Positions 7,193 through 15,724 of a stretch of 23,644 bases of DNA are shown in pieces. The notes below the pieces were generated by a model. That model made no database searches. It was given only the letters and a program-made list of their open reading frames with translations, and was not told where the DNA came from. Positions within the stretch are counted from its first letter, which is position 1, and every line of letters starts with the position of its first letter. The stretch is from assembly GCA_937974555.1 (NCBI GenBank), contig CALJKR010000047.1, positions 1-23,644 of the forward strand. The letters are read 5' to 3'. Source of the stretch: an uncultured Flavobacteriales bacterium. Its GTDB lineage: Bacteria; Bacteroidota; Bacteroidia; Flavobacteriales_D; Sanyastnellaceae. Position numbers and translations under genes: made by a program.

Positions 7193-9739
7193 TTGAAGCC
7201 CTCATCCTTACATATCCTCCGTGCAATTTTCATCGGCTTTGTGTTGATAATGTTGACCATGGAAGTAGATGCCCAAACGGACACCACCGCTACGCCAGCA
7301 GACTCCGTGCAGCTGGACGGATTTGATGCTCCGGTTCACTATTTTGGAAAGGATTCCACCATTTTTGATTTGGAAAACGATTGGGTCTACCTTTACGGGG
7401 ATGGTTCTTTTGTTCAATACAAAGATCTTGAACTCAAAGGAGCCAAGATTAGATTCTCCATCAAGAACAAAGAGGTCTTTGCCGGGGGCATGAAAGATTC
7501 AACCGGTAAGTGGATCGGTCGACCCTCTTTTAAGGATGCCAACAACCAATTTGAAAACGACTCATTGGGTTATAATTTCGACACCAAGAAAGGGATCAGT
7601 TACATGTCGCGAACCCAAGAGGGGGAAGCTTACCTAATTGCTGGAGTTTCTAAACGCCAAGTAAATGAAACCATTCATGTCAGAAAAGGGATGTTAACGA
7701 CCTGCGATTTGGAGAATCCCCATTATCATTTTCATCTTTCCAAGGCCGTGGTTATTCCCAATGACAAGGTGGTCACTGGACCTTTTTACATGAAAGTTAG
7801 AAAAATCCCCACCCCCTTGGCGTTGCCCTTTGGTTTTTTTCCCAACAAAAAAGAAAGCACCAGTGGCATCCTTTTGCCGGGATACGGCAATGGAGGAGAA
7901 CGTGGTTTTTTTATACAAAACTTGGGTTACTATCACCCGGTGAATGAACATCTGGACACCCGCATTTTGTTCGATTTGTATACTCGCGGTTCTTGGAGTG
8001 TCCGAAATATCACCAACTATAAAAAAAGATACAAGTACTCAGGGAATTTTAATATCTCCAGAACGGTCAATAAATTGGGGCTTGTCGAACTCCCTTCCTA
8101 TTTTGAGCAATCTACTTTTAATGTTCGATGGACGCACCAGCAGGATCCCAAAGCCCGTCCCGACCAACAATTTTCTGCCAATGTCAACTTGGGTTCGAGT
8201 CAGAATTTCAGGAACAACCTAAACGCATCACAACAAGACTACCTCTCCGGGACTTTCAACTCGTCTGTTCAGTGGAACAAATCATTTCCCGGTAAACCTT
8301 TTTCACTTGCTCTTGCCGCCAATCACTCTCAAAATACTCAGACGCGCAAAATGCAAATCACCTTGCCCTCTGCTACTTTCAATGTGCAACGAATCAATGT
8401 GCTGAAATCCATTTTCCCTAAATCGCCCATCGGGATTTCTGGGGTGGTCAATGCTGAAAGTCTATATGCTGGGGATGAAAGTGAATTCAAAGCCGATCAA
8501 TTACATGCACTTTGGAAAAAAGCTTCTCATGGTATTCGATACAACAGTTCCGCTTCTACTTCCTGGAAATTGGGTCCTTTTGCGACGCTAAACCCCAGTG
8601 CCAATGTCACAGTATACCAAGGTTTTCAGGAGGTGATGCCCATGCTCCAAGGGGAAAGTCAACAATGGTCTTTGGACACAACTTCCAAAATGATTTTTGG
8701 ACACAATTGGAACGCCAACCTGACAGCCAACTCCCGCATCTACGGTACATGGGCCATGCGAAAACCTGGCTATTTAAAGGCGGTACGCCACGTTATTCAA
8801 CCCGCTGTTGGTCTTTCCTATTCGCCCCAAAGAAATTACACACGCAACGGACCCTATGGAGAGAACGGTGACTTTGTTGGTTACACCGCTTTTGACGCTT
8901 CGCGATTCAAGCCCAGCAATACCAAGCAGTCTGCCAACATCAATTTGAGTATCAACCAAAATTTGGAAGCCAAAATTCGCGAAAGCAAAGGTGGAAAAAT
9001 CAGCTACAAAAAAGTAAAATGGTTGGAGAGCTTTAAAACCTCAACCGCATTTAACACCATGGCAGATTCACTGAACTGGAGTAACCTGCAGTTGAGCGCA
9101 TTTACCACCATCGGTCAGAATTTCACCATCAACTACAATTCAACCCACAGTTTTTATGACCGCGACAGTTTGGGTCATGAAATCAATCAATGGATTGGGA
9201 ATTCTCAACCCTTGCCGACACGATTAGAAGGGGCCAACCTGGCGTTGGGTTTAAGTTTAAGAGGGCAAGGATCCAAGAAAAAAGCAGAAGATCCCAATAC
9301 ACAGCCTACTCAGAACAAGAGCCTTTTTGCCAACAACAACACCGCATCATTGGCCAACAACGGTCAAAATATCGATTTCAACACCCCTTGGAATTTAAAC
9401 ATGAAATACAACTTGCGTTATGCCAAATATTGGGATGTGCAACAGCAACGCGATACCAGTGATTGGATTCAAGCCGTGACGCTGGTGGGCGATGTGACGA
9501 TACTTAAAAAGTGGGCTGTCTCCGTTAACAGCGGATATGATTTCAAAGCCAAGGAATTTACGCCCTCCATCATCGGATTGCATTGGGACTTGCACTGTTG
9601 GGAATTTTCTTTCAATATGGTTCCCTTTGGGGAACGCAAATCATACTTTGCGCAACTCAATGTCAAAGCTTCAATTTTACAAGACTTGAAGCTTCAAAAA
9701 CGCGGTAGCTTAGGTACAGATCAAAATTACTGGGATTAA
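7193..9739 (+). CDS. lptD: LptD-like LPS-assembly outer-membrane protein
   Basis: LptD is the outer-membrane beta-barrel that places lipopolysaccharide in the outer leaflet. The 848 residues start with a signal peptide (about 1-27, core AIFIGFVLIMLTM, ending VDAQ). An OstA/LptA-like N-terminal part covers about 40-215, including LDLENDW-type strands, MLTTCDLENPHYHF and KVRKIPTPLALPFGFFPNKK. The long barrel that follows has alternating aromatic and polar residues (GFFIQNLGYYHPVNEHLD, LDLYTRGSWSVRN-like). The start is TTG at 7193: an in-frame stop lies at 7160, no ATG or GTG lies between, and the first internal ATG (7250) would cut through the signal peptide. It ends convergently with the symporter; the two stop codons share bases 9737-9738. 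No LptE gene is nearby. Confidence 0.86.
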   Translation: MKPSSLHILRAIFIGFVLIMLTMEVDAQTDTTATPADSVQLDGFDAPVHYFGKDSTIFDLENDWVYLYGDGSFVQYKDLELKGAKIRFSIKNKEVFAGGMKDSTGKWIGRPSFKDANNQFENDSLGYNFDTKKGISYMSRTQEGEAYLIAGVSKRQVNETIHVRKGMLTTCDLENPHYHFHLSKAVVIPNDKVVTGPFYMKVRKIPTPLALPFGFFPNKKESTSGILLPGYGNGGERGFFIQNLGYYHPVNEHLDTRILFDLYTRGSWSVRNITNYKKRYKYSGNFNISRTVNKLGLVELPSYFEQSTFNVRWTHQQDPKARPDQQFSANVNLGSSQNFRNNLNASQQDYLSGTFNSSVQWNKSFPGKPFSLALAANHSQNTQTRKMQITLPSATFNVQRINVLKSIFPKSPIGISGVVNAESLYAGDESEFKADQLHALWKKASHGIRYNSSASTSWKLGPFATLNPSANVTVYQGFQEVMPMLQGESQQWSLDTTSKMIFGHNWNANLTANSRIYGTWAMRKPGYLKAVRHVIQPAVGLSYSPQRNYTRNGPYGENGDFVGYTAFDASRFKPSNTKQSANINLSINQNLEAKIRESKGGKISYKKVKWLESFKTSTAFNTMADSLNWSNLQLSAFTTIGQNFTINYNSTHSFYDRDSLGHEINQWIGNSQPLPTRLEGANLALGLSLRGQGSKKKAEDPNTQPTQNKSLFANNNTASLANNGQNIDFNTPWNLNMKYNLRYAKYWDVQQQRDTSDWIQAVTLVGDVTILKKWAVSVNSGYDFKAKEFTPSIIGLHWDLHCWEFSFNMVPFGERKSYFAQLNVKASILQDLKLQKRGSLGTDQNYWD

Positions 9740-11193
9740 AATTTCTCTACAAACCTTTCGCGTGTGCGAATGAGCCAAAGTCCCATAAAAGTCAATGCTC
9801 CATTGACAATCAACAACTCAAAACCAAACTTGTATCCTCCGAGGAACTCGGTTGAGCCTTTGTCCAAGGCAAAGGACAAAAGAGGAGCAGACAGTAATAC
9901 AATCACCACATATCGGGCATGAATCTGATAGCGGGTAAGAATGCCAAAAGCAAACAAACCCAACAGCGGACCATAAGTATATCCCGCAATATCAAAAAGC
10001 AAATCAATGATACTCTTTTCATTGATTGCACGAAAAACGAAAACCAAAATCAAAAAGACCGCTGCAAAAGCCAAGTGAACGATTTTTCGCAGTTTCATTT
10101 TGGCCGCTTCACCACCCATCTCCTTGCGTTGGAATCCCAAAATATCAATGCAAAAAGAAGAAGTAAGCGCTGTAATCGCACCATCCACGGAGGGGAATAA
10201 TGCGGAGATCAGACCCAGAATAAAAACAATCGACACCCACTGAGGAAACTGATTCATCACAATTTCCGGAAAGAGATTGTCGGGTGTGATTTCCAAATGA
10301 TGATGTGCTGCGTACAAAGACAGCAATCCACCCAAAAACAAAAACAAAGCATTGACCAAAACCAAGATGGAAGCAAACCAAATCATATTCTTTTGTGCCT
10401 CCTTCAAGGATCGAACACTGATGTTTTTTTGCATCATTTCTTGGTCCATCCCTGTCATCGTGATTGTAATAAAAGCCCCGCCCAATACTTGCTTCAGAAA
10501 GAACTTTTTGTGCAAGAAATCCGTATTCCAAAGATTAAACATCCCGCCGTTGTTCATGTCACTGATCAACACAGACCAATCCTGCTGCATGAGTGATTTG
10601 ATCGTGAATACACACACCACCAAAGCCAACAACATGAATGTCGTTTGAAGGGTATCGGTCCAGACAATGGTTTTAACGCCCCCCTTGAACGTATAAACCA
10701 AAATCATCAACAGTACAATGCAACTGGTGGCTGCAAATGGAATGTGTAGCGAATCAAAAACAAAAAGCTGAAGCACGTTGATCACCAAAAACAGACGGAC
10801 GGTAGCGCCCAAGGTTCTGGATAAAATAAAAAATGCAGCGCCCCACTGATAAGCCTCAAAACCCAAACGGTATTCAAGGTAACGGTAAATTGAAGTTAGA
10901 TTTAGTTTATAATACAAAGGCAGAAGTACATAAGCCACGACAAAATAACCCAAGAAGAATCCCAATACCACCTGAAAATAACTCCAGCCTACGACACCCA
11001 CCGTTCCGGGAACGGAAATAAAAGTGACGCCCGAAAGCGACGTTCCAATCATTCCAAATGCAACGACATACCATGGCGCACTTTGATTGGCGCGAAAAAA
11101 AGATTGATTATCGGCACCTTTGGAAGTCCAATAACTCACCCCCCACAAAACCAAAAAGTAAACGACCAATAATATGGAAATCCAAAAACTCAT
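9736..11193 (-). CDS. Sodium:solute symporter (SSS family)
   Basis: This 485-residue integral membrane protein has about 13 hydrophobic helices and the SSS layout. Helix 1 carries GMIGTSLSGVTFISVPGT (about 47-64), a family hallmark. The later ISALFPSVDGAITALTSSF region corresponds to the helix 8 sodium-site segment with its serine/threonine residues. SSS proteins couple sodium influx to uptake of sugars, amino acids, vitamins or sialic acid; the substrate cannot be read here. It is the last gene of the radC-wecB-deacetylase operon, 2 bases after the deacetylase stop. Linkage to wecB makes an amino-sugar substrate conceivable but unproven. Its stop codon overlaps that of lptD on the other strand. 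Confidence 0.88.
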   Translation of the reverse strand: MSFWISILLVVYFLVLWGVSYWTSKGADNQSFFRANQSAPWYVVAFGMIGTSLSGVTFISVPGTVGVVGWSYFQVVLGFFLGYFVVAYVLLPLYYKLNLTSIYRYLEYRLGFEAYQWGAAFFILSRTLGATVRLFLVINVLQLFVFDSLHIPFAATSCIVLLMILVYTFKGGVKTIVWTDTLQTTFMLLALVVCVFTIKSLMQQDWSVLISDMNNGGMFNLWNTDFLHKKFFLKQVLGGAFITITMTGMDQEMMQKNISVRSLKEAQKNMIWFASILVLVNALFLFLGGLLSLYAAHHHLEITPDNLFPEIVMNQFPQWVSIVFILGLISALFPSVDGAITALTSSFCIDILGFQRKEMGGEAAKMKLRKIVHLAFAAVFLILVFVFRAINEKSIIDLLFDIAGYTYGPLLGLFAFGILTRYQIHARYVVIVLLSAPLLSFALDKGSTEFLGGYKFGFELLIVNGALTFMGLWLIRTRERFVEKF

Positions 11194-11195
11194 GA

Positions 11196-12446
11196 TTAAA
11201 TCGATTTAAATTGTTGTTCAAAAACTGCCCGCCAACCGGCCCACTCGCGTTCATCACAAACGGTCTCATTGTGCCATATCATTCGCCAATCCCCAATTTC
11301 TGCAATGTACTGCCTGGCCAGGGAAATGCGATTTTTGGCCTCTTCAGGACTCCATTCCTTGTGTCTTTTGATGGCGGAATCCATTCCCCAAAATGGAACT
11401 ACGGTCAATGCACTTATTGTATTTTGAGGATAATCAAACCAAAGAAAAGGACGTGAAGTACCCGCTCTGTATCCCACATCAGTGGCCATTCCCATAGAGA
11501 AGTCTTGCTGAATACCCAAAGAAGACAATAGCCGATAGGTTTCCGGCAATCGCATTCGCAAAAAATGCTGTCGCGACAGCTGCACTTTACCTCCCAAAAT
11601 ATCTTTTAATCGCTGAATTTCCATTACTGTTCGCTCTGCATCTTCATTCCAATTGTGGTAACCGGGATGTATTCCCACTGATGCAGCCTCCTGCACCCGT
11701 TGAATCAAAAGACGAAGTCCCGCACTGTGATGGGAAAGACCGATATTTTGTCCTTCAAAATCAGACAATAAAAAGAAAAAAGTCAAATCCCATTGGTGGG
11801 TCTTGGATTGATCCATCAAATAATCATAGGTATCAAAACGATCCCTTTTCATTCCTGCCCAAGTAGCCAATCGCTCTTGCAAATTGGTCAAATTGAAATG
11901 AAGCAAATCCTTTCCCAATCCGCCCAACGCACGCTTCCAACCTTTGTGAGAAAAAGCAAAAGCAGAATCGACATCGATGGTCAACGCGCATTGTGGAACC
12001 AGAACATCTTCAACACCAATATGTCGCAACCATCGCTTGCGTATTTCATCCAAGTAGGCAACATCCAAACCCATCCATTTTTGTTGAATAAAGCCATCGG
12101 GAATCACCCTGCCATGATTGTCACTTTGGGGATTCAGGTATTCATCCACCCGAGCCAACAAATAAAAAGTCAATTCGAATACATCCAAATCCAAAGTGGC
12201 TTGAATGGCACGTGAATTCCAATCTTGGGGTTGAGCGGAATATTCAAATGTCGCATCCGTCCAATTTCTTGGAGAAGTTGGAACGACAAAAAAACCGGTC
12301 TCCGATGTGGCATAAAAGATTGCCTTTTCTGGATGATTCAAATCCGCCTTGTGTTGACACCAGCGTACTGGAACCGGAGCAAACAATTGCTCTGCGGCAT
12401 ACCGCAGTCTTACACTGTTGATGTCAGTACAAATCTCAACCATCAA
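11196..12446 (-). CDS. Polysaccharide deacetylase-family protein (NodB-like domain)
   Basis: The 416-residue protein has an N-terminal part of about 145 residues with no clear motif and then a NodB/carbohydrate-esterase-4-like domain from about 152. Visible signature residues are Asp158 and Asp160 (CALTIDVDSAFAF), His260 and His264 (VGIHPGYHNW), and SRQHFLRM (about 291-298). CE4 enzymes use Asp-His-His metal sites to remove acetyl groups from GlcNAc polymers or peptidoglycan. The domain is divergent, so the substrate is unknown. No signal peptide is apparent, unlike most secreted deacetylases. Its start overlaps the wecB stop by 11 bases, and the symporter starts 2 bases after it, so translational coupling is likely. 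Confidence 0.8.
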   Translation of the reverse strand: MMVEICTDINSVRLRYAAEQLFAPVPVRWCQHKADLNHPEKAIFYATSETGFFVVPTSPRNWTDATFEYSAQPQDWNSRAIQATLDLDVFELTFYLLARVDEYLNPQSDNHGRVIPDGFIQQKWMGLDVAYLDEIRKRWLRHIGVEDVLVPQCALTIDVDSAFAFSHKGWKRALGGLGKDLLHFNLTNLQERLATWAGMKRDRFDTYDYLMDQSKTHQWDLTFFFLLSDFEGQNIGLSHHSAGLRLLIQRVQEAASVGIHPGYHNWNEDAERTVMEIQRLKDILGGKVQLSRQHFLRMRLPETYRLLSSLGIQQDFSMGMATDVGYRAGTSRPFLWFDYPQNTISALTVVPFWGMDSAIKRHKEWSPEEAKNRISLARQYIAEIGDWRMIWHNETVCDEREWAGWRAVFEQQFKSI

Positions 12447-13569
12447 TCAATTGTGCAATTTGTGACGCGATAAATTCGGCTGCTTTACCATCACCATATA
12501 AGGTTGGCCAATGATCAAACTGAGCCTGCAAGGCGCCGACAAATGCTTCGGTTATTTTTTCAGGATCTGCACCTACCAGGGTTGCTCGTCCTTGTTGCAC
12601 GATTTCCGTCCACTCTGTGGTGTCACGCAAAATAAGACAGGGCCGCTCGGCAAAATAGGCCTCCTTCTGTACTCCTCCTGAATCGGTTACAATCATCTTA
12701 CTCATTCTTTCCAACTGGAGCATCGCGATGTAGCCCAAGGGATCTATGAGGTGTGTATGTTTTGAATCCTGCAATTTCCGCAATAAGTCCGGTTGAAGTT
12801 CTAAGTTCTTTTTCAATCTCGGATGAACAGGAAGTACCCAATCCAACTGATGTTTTTGGGTCAAGTCCAGTAAGGTTTCTATAATCGATTTGAGCACCTC
12901 AGGATAATCCGTATTGTGATCCCGATGAATGGTGGAAAGCACAAACGCTTTCCCCTCCAAGAATTTCACATCATCATGAATTTCCTTATTGGCGCCGTAA
13001 TACAGCGCGTTATCGTACATCACATCGCCACATAAAAATACACCTGGATTTTCAGCTGTAAATTGAAGATGATCATTCCCCATCCCCTCATGACGAAGAT
13101 TATCCATGCCTTGTTGGGTGGGCGAAAAAAGTAAAGTTGAAACGTGGTCGGTCACCACACGGTTGATCTCCTCTGGCATCGTGCGCATGAAGCTGCGCAA
13201 CCCTGCTTCAATGTGAATCACAGGGATATTGCATTTGGCTGCAACCAAGGCCCCAGCCATGGTGGAATTGGTATCCCCATATACAATGACTGCGTCGGGC
13301 TTTTCATTTAAAATCACCCCCTCCAACTCCATCATCATCTTTCCCGTTTGCACACCATGCGTTCCAGAACCAGCCCGAAGAATAACATGCGGCGCATCGA
13401 TTTCCATTTCATCAAAGAAAACTTTGGACATGCCCTCATCGTAATGCTGTCCGGTATGCACAATCAACTCTTGCACGCGACCATGATAATCCCGCCTAAA
13501 AACGCGATTCAATGCCGCCGCCTTAATGAATTGTGGCCGCGCTCCCACGATGGTCAGTACTTTCTTCAT
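12436..13569 (-). CDS. wecB: UDP-N-acetylglucosamine 2-epimerase (non-hydrolysing)
   Basis: This enzyme interconverts UDP-GlcNAc and UDP-ManNAc for surface polysaccharide synthesis. The 377 residues match full family length. Key motifs are VGARPQFIKAAAL (8-20), HTGQHYDEGMS (38-48), VYGDTNSTMAGA (96-107), IHIEAGLRSFMRTMPEEINR (118-137) with Glu121 and Glu133/134, TIHRDHNTD (213-221) with His215, LPVHPR (246-251), and VTDSGGVQKEA (294-304). It sits between radC (4-base ATGA overlap with the radC stop side) and the deacetylase (11-base overlap). No wecC, glycosyltransferase or flippase gene is nearby, so the polysaccharide pathway is encoded elsewhere. A salvage role with the downstream symporter is an alternative. 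Confidence 0.95.
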   Translation of the reverse strand: MKKVLTIVGARPQFIKAAALNRVFRRDYHGRVQELIVHTGQHYDEGMSKVFFDEMEIDAPHVILRAGSGTHGVQTGKMMMELEGVILNEKPDAVIVYGDTNSTMAGALVAAKCNIPVIHIEAGLRSFMRTMPEEINRVVTDHVSTLLFSPTQQGMDNLRHEGMGNDHLQFTAENPGVFLCGDVMYDNALYYGANKEIHDDVKFLEGKAFVLSTIHRDHNTDYPEVLKSIIETLLDLTQKHQLDWVLPVHPRLKKNLELQPDLLRKLQDSKHTHLIDPLGYIAMLQLERMSKMIVTDSGGVQKEAYFAERPCLILRDTTEWTEIVQQGRATLVGADPEKITEAFVGALQAQFDHWPTLYGDGKAAEFIASQIAQLIDG

Positions 13570-14261
13570 AATTCTAATATGCCCTCATCGGCGAAGCTAA
13601 AATACGCATTCGCATGAATGATTAAATGATCCAAAACTTTTAATTCCAATTCTATTCCCACCCCGCGCAACCGTCGCGTGATCACTCGATCTTCCTCGCT
13701 CGGATAGAGTGCTCCTGAAGGATGATTGTGCGCCAAAATCATCCCTGAAGCACGTTGTTGCAGCGCCATGCCAAACACTTTTTTGGGATCAACCAAGGTA
13801 GAAGACAATCCACCCTCGCTCACCCTTTTGATACCGATAACCGTATTACTGCGGTTCAGCAGAAGAATCCAAAATTCCTCATGTCGAAGATCTCCAAGAA
13901 AAGGAAGCAAATACTCAAATGCATCTTTGGAGCAAGTAACGCTTTTCTTCATGACATGTTGTTCTTGCCTTCTCCTTCGAGCCAATTCAAAACAGGCTTG
14001 CAAAACCGCAGCCTTACTTGGACCGATGCCTTTGATTTGCATCCATTCATCCAAATTCAATTGAGACAAACGATGCAAGTAACGCTCATGCATTTCTAAA
14101 ATGTCCCGGGAAAGTTCCAAGGCGGACTTGTCTGCATACCCAGTTCCAATGACCAAGGCCAACAATTCCGCATTGCTGAGAGAGGATGCGCCTTTTTCCA
14201 TCATCTTTTCTCGCGGTCTTTCGTCGCATTGCAACGATTTTATTTTTATCGATTTTTCCAT
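13566..14261 (-). CDS. radC: RadC family JAB-domain protein
   Basis: This 231-residue protein has the usual RadC architecture: an N-terminal helix-hairpin-helix part (DERPREKMMEKGASSLSNAE, then IKGIGPSKAAVLQACFELAR at about 77-96) and a C-terminal JAB1/MPN metallo-domain. The JAMM motif is intact: Glu128 or 129 upstream, AHNHPSG at 177-183 (His178, His180) and Asp191 in SEEDRV. RadC proteins were once tied to repair, but their enzymatic role is unresolved. Its stop overlaps the wecB start by 4 bases. Its start lies only a few bases past the T-run of the rpsT terminator, so it needs a promoter inside that region or read-through. A near-consensus element (TATTTTG) lies in the T-rich stretch. 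Confidence 0.93.
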   Translation of the reverse strand: MEKSIKIKSLQCDERPREKMMEKGASSLSNAELLALVIGTGYADKSALELSRDILEMHERYLHRLSQLNLDEWMQIKGIGPSKAAVLQACFELARRRRQEQHVMKKSVTCSKDAFEYLLPFLGDLRHEEFWILLLNRSNTVIGIKRVSEGGLSSTLVDPKKVFGMALQQRASGMILAHNHPSGALYPSEEDRVITRRLRGVGIELELKVLDHLIIHANAYFSFADEGILEL

Positions 14262-14264
14262 CGA

Positions 14265-14301
14265 TACAAAATAAAAATGCCCGATCTAAAAGACCGGGCA
14301 T
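14265..14301 (-). terminator. Rho-independent terminator after rpsT
   Basis: The stem is at 14277-14301: on the minus strand ATGCCCGGTCT pairs with AGATCGGGCAT (11 pairs, one G-U) across a TTT loop. It is followed by a T-rich tail (TTTTATTTTG on minus, 14267-14276). The G-U is only compatible on the minus strand, matching the rpsT direction. Confidence 0.85.
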
Positions 14302-14335
14302 ACTATACCTATAAATTATAGGAGTTTATGCTTGT

Positions 14336-14590
14336 TTATTTCAAACCGTTGATGAAAATAGCGATGCTACTTTTCAAGTTTGAAGCTTTGTTGTCGTGAA
14401 TAACGTTGTTCTTCGCCAATTTATCCAACATAGAAACTACTTTGGGAGCCAAGGCTGAGGCTTCAGCTTTTGACGTCATCGCACGCAATTTACGTAAAGC
14501 GTTACGGGTAGTTTTATGGTAGTAACGATTGCGAACACGCTTAGCATCGTTTGAACGGATTCTTTTGATTGAAGACTTATGATTTGCCAT
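14336..14590 (-). CDS. rpsT: 30S ribosomal protein S20
   Basis: S20 binds the 16S rRNA in the small subunit. The 84 residues are of normal length, strongly basic and alpha-helical. The N-terminus MANHKSSIKRIRSNDAKRVR, the RYYHKTTRNALRKLRAM segment and the late NVIHDNKASNLKSSIAI are all characteristic. It is monocistronic as far as can be seen: its own promoter lies just upstream and a strong terminator follows the stop. A small inverted repeat (CCTATA-AAT-TATAGG, 14308-14322) lies between the stop and the terminator. Confidence 0.97.
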   Translation of the reverse strand: MANHKSSIKRIRSNDAKRVRNRYYHKTTRNALRKLRAMTSKAEASALAPKVVSMLDKLAKNNVIHDNKASNLKSSIAIFINGLK

Positions 14591-14609
14591 TGTTTCTAAA
14601 ATTGGAGTG

Positions 14610-14639
14610 CAAATATAGTAAAAACCTTTTCTTAAACAA
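14610..14639 (-). promoter_or_regulatory. Bacteroidota-type promoter of rpsT
   Basis: On the minus strand TTG (14637-14639) is followed by 19 bases and then TATATTTG (14610-14617), an exact TTG-N19-TAnnTTTG consensus. It lies about 20 bases before the rpsT ATG, leaving a leader of only around a dozen bases. It is the clearest promoter in the window and supports assignment to Bacteroidota. Confidence 0.88.
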
Positions 14640-14658
14640 ATTTATGTGAAGAATTTCT

Positions 14659-15681
14659 TTAGGGTGTCATTTGGAATGCAAACAACTCGTGCGTTTCATC
14701 GATAGATCGGGCGACACAAGCTGAAAATGGACGGAATGGATGGGCTGATTTCCAAGCCTGGGCTTTGAACTGCAATTTGGCCAAATGACAAAGTGAATCA
14801 CGTTCCACATTCTCCAATTCTATACCCACTTGCACAAAGACCTGCCCTTCAATTTTTCCCAAGAGAATAATTCCGCGATGTGCGTCTGTCTTAAAGAGGC
14901 TGTTTTGAATGTTTTGCAAGGAACCCAAAAGCTTATCCAAATTTTCCCACTCACCTTCTCCTTTCATATTGGCCATCATATCAACAATTGGCTGAATGCT
15001 TCGAGCATCTAAATCACCTCGATAAACCAAATTCAATTCGTTCTCAGCCATCCAACTTTCTATCATCTTGGTGAATTGGATTTGAGGTGGCAATGCAACA
15101 GCTTCATTGAACAAGATCGAAACCTGCTGATGAAAACATGTTTTAGCTTCTTGCTTCTTCTCCATTTCATATTCCAATTTGGAACCTGATTTTCGAGAAA
15201 TCTCAATCAACCCCAAACCAGCCCCCCCTTCGTCACCAAAATTTTCATTTTGCATGATCTCCATGTAGCGTTGCTTTTTCTCCTCGTCCGAACTTTGATT
15301 GATCTCATCCAATAATTTACTCAAAGAATCTACTGAAGAATCATTGATCTCGTTGATTGTATTGATCGTAAAAAATTCTGGAGAAGAATAAAAACCGAAG
15401 TACCCTTTGGCTTCACCTGAAGACTCGTGGACCCCGTGTCGAAGTATGTTTTGGAAACACTCCACCATCAGGAATGGAGCCCGTTTTTTGATGGTCAACT
15501 TCTCTTGGCCATTTCCCTTTTTCACCAATTCACCCAAATCCAAAATGGCCGCAGTAAAGTGCTCCAACATGGTACCCCGATAAGAATAAAAGGAAGAATC
15601 ACTGGAAAAAAAATCATGCGTCTTGAACAACACTTGAAGGTGTTGCTCTCCGTTCGAACATCCTTGAGGCAATTCAGACAT
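14659..15681 (-). CDS. SiaB-like (DUF6272) HATPase protein with degenerate second copy
   Basis: The protein has 340 residues from the ATG at 15681 (MSELPQGCSN). I prefer this to an in-frame ATG at 15753 because the extra 24 residues look unlike the family. The first half (about 30-195) is a histidine-kinase-type ATP-binding fold of the SiaB family. It has an N-box at Glu74-Asn78 (VECFQNILRHG) and a G-box at 149-158 (GDEGGAGLGL). SiaB kinases phosphorylate the partner SiaC, opposed by the phosphatase SiaA, to control biofilm or c-di-GMP output. The second half (about 215-330) repeats the domain start (LVYRGDLDARSI beside SYRGTMLEHFTA) and an N-box-like SLQNIQNSLF, but has no G-box. No siaA or siaC lies in the window. 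Confidence 0.72.
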   Translation of the reverse strand: MSELPQGCSNGEQHLQVLFKTHDFFSSDSSFYSYRGTMLEHFTAAILDLGELVKKGNGQEKLTIKKRAPFLMVECFQNILRHGVHESSGEAKGYFGFYSSPEFFTINTINEINDSSVDSLSKLLDEINQSSDEEKKQRYMEIMQNENFGDEGGAGLGLIEISRKSGSKLEYEMEKKQEAKTCFHQQVSILFNEAVALPPQIQFTKMIESWMAENELNLVYRGDLDARSIQPIVDMMANMKGEGEWENLDKLLGSLQNIQNSLFKTDAHRGIILLGKIEGQVFVQVGIELENVERDSLCHLAKLQFKAQAWKSAHPFRPFSACVARSIDETHELFAFQMTP

Positions 15682-15706
15682 AATCCTAGTTATCTGCGAA
15701 CATAAA

Positions 15707-15724
15707 CATTTTCTTTCGAAAATG
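15707..15724. repeat. Small inverted repeat upstream of the SiaB-like gene
   Basis: CATTTTC-TTTC-GAAAATG is a 7-bp perfect stem with a 4-base loop; the minus-strand transcript would have a GAAA tetraloop. It lies 26 bases before the SiaB-like start. A second palindrome, TTTGAA-A-TTCAAA, lies at 15742-15754. Either could be an operator or leader hairpin. Confidence 0.45.
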
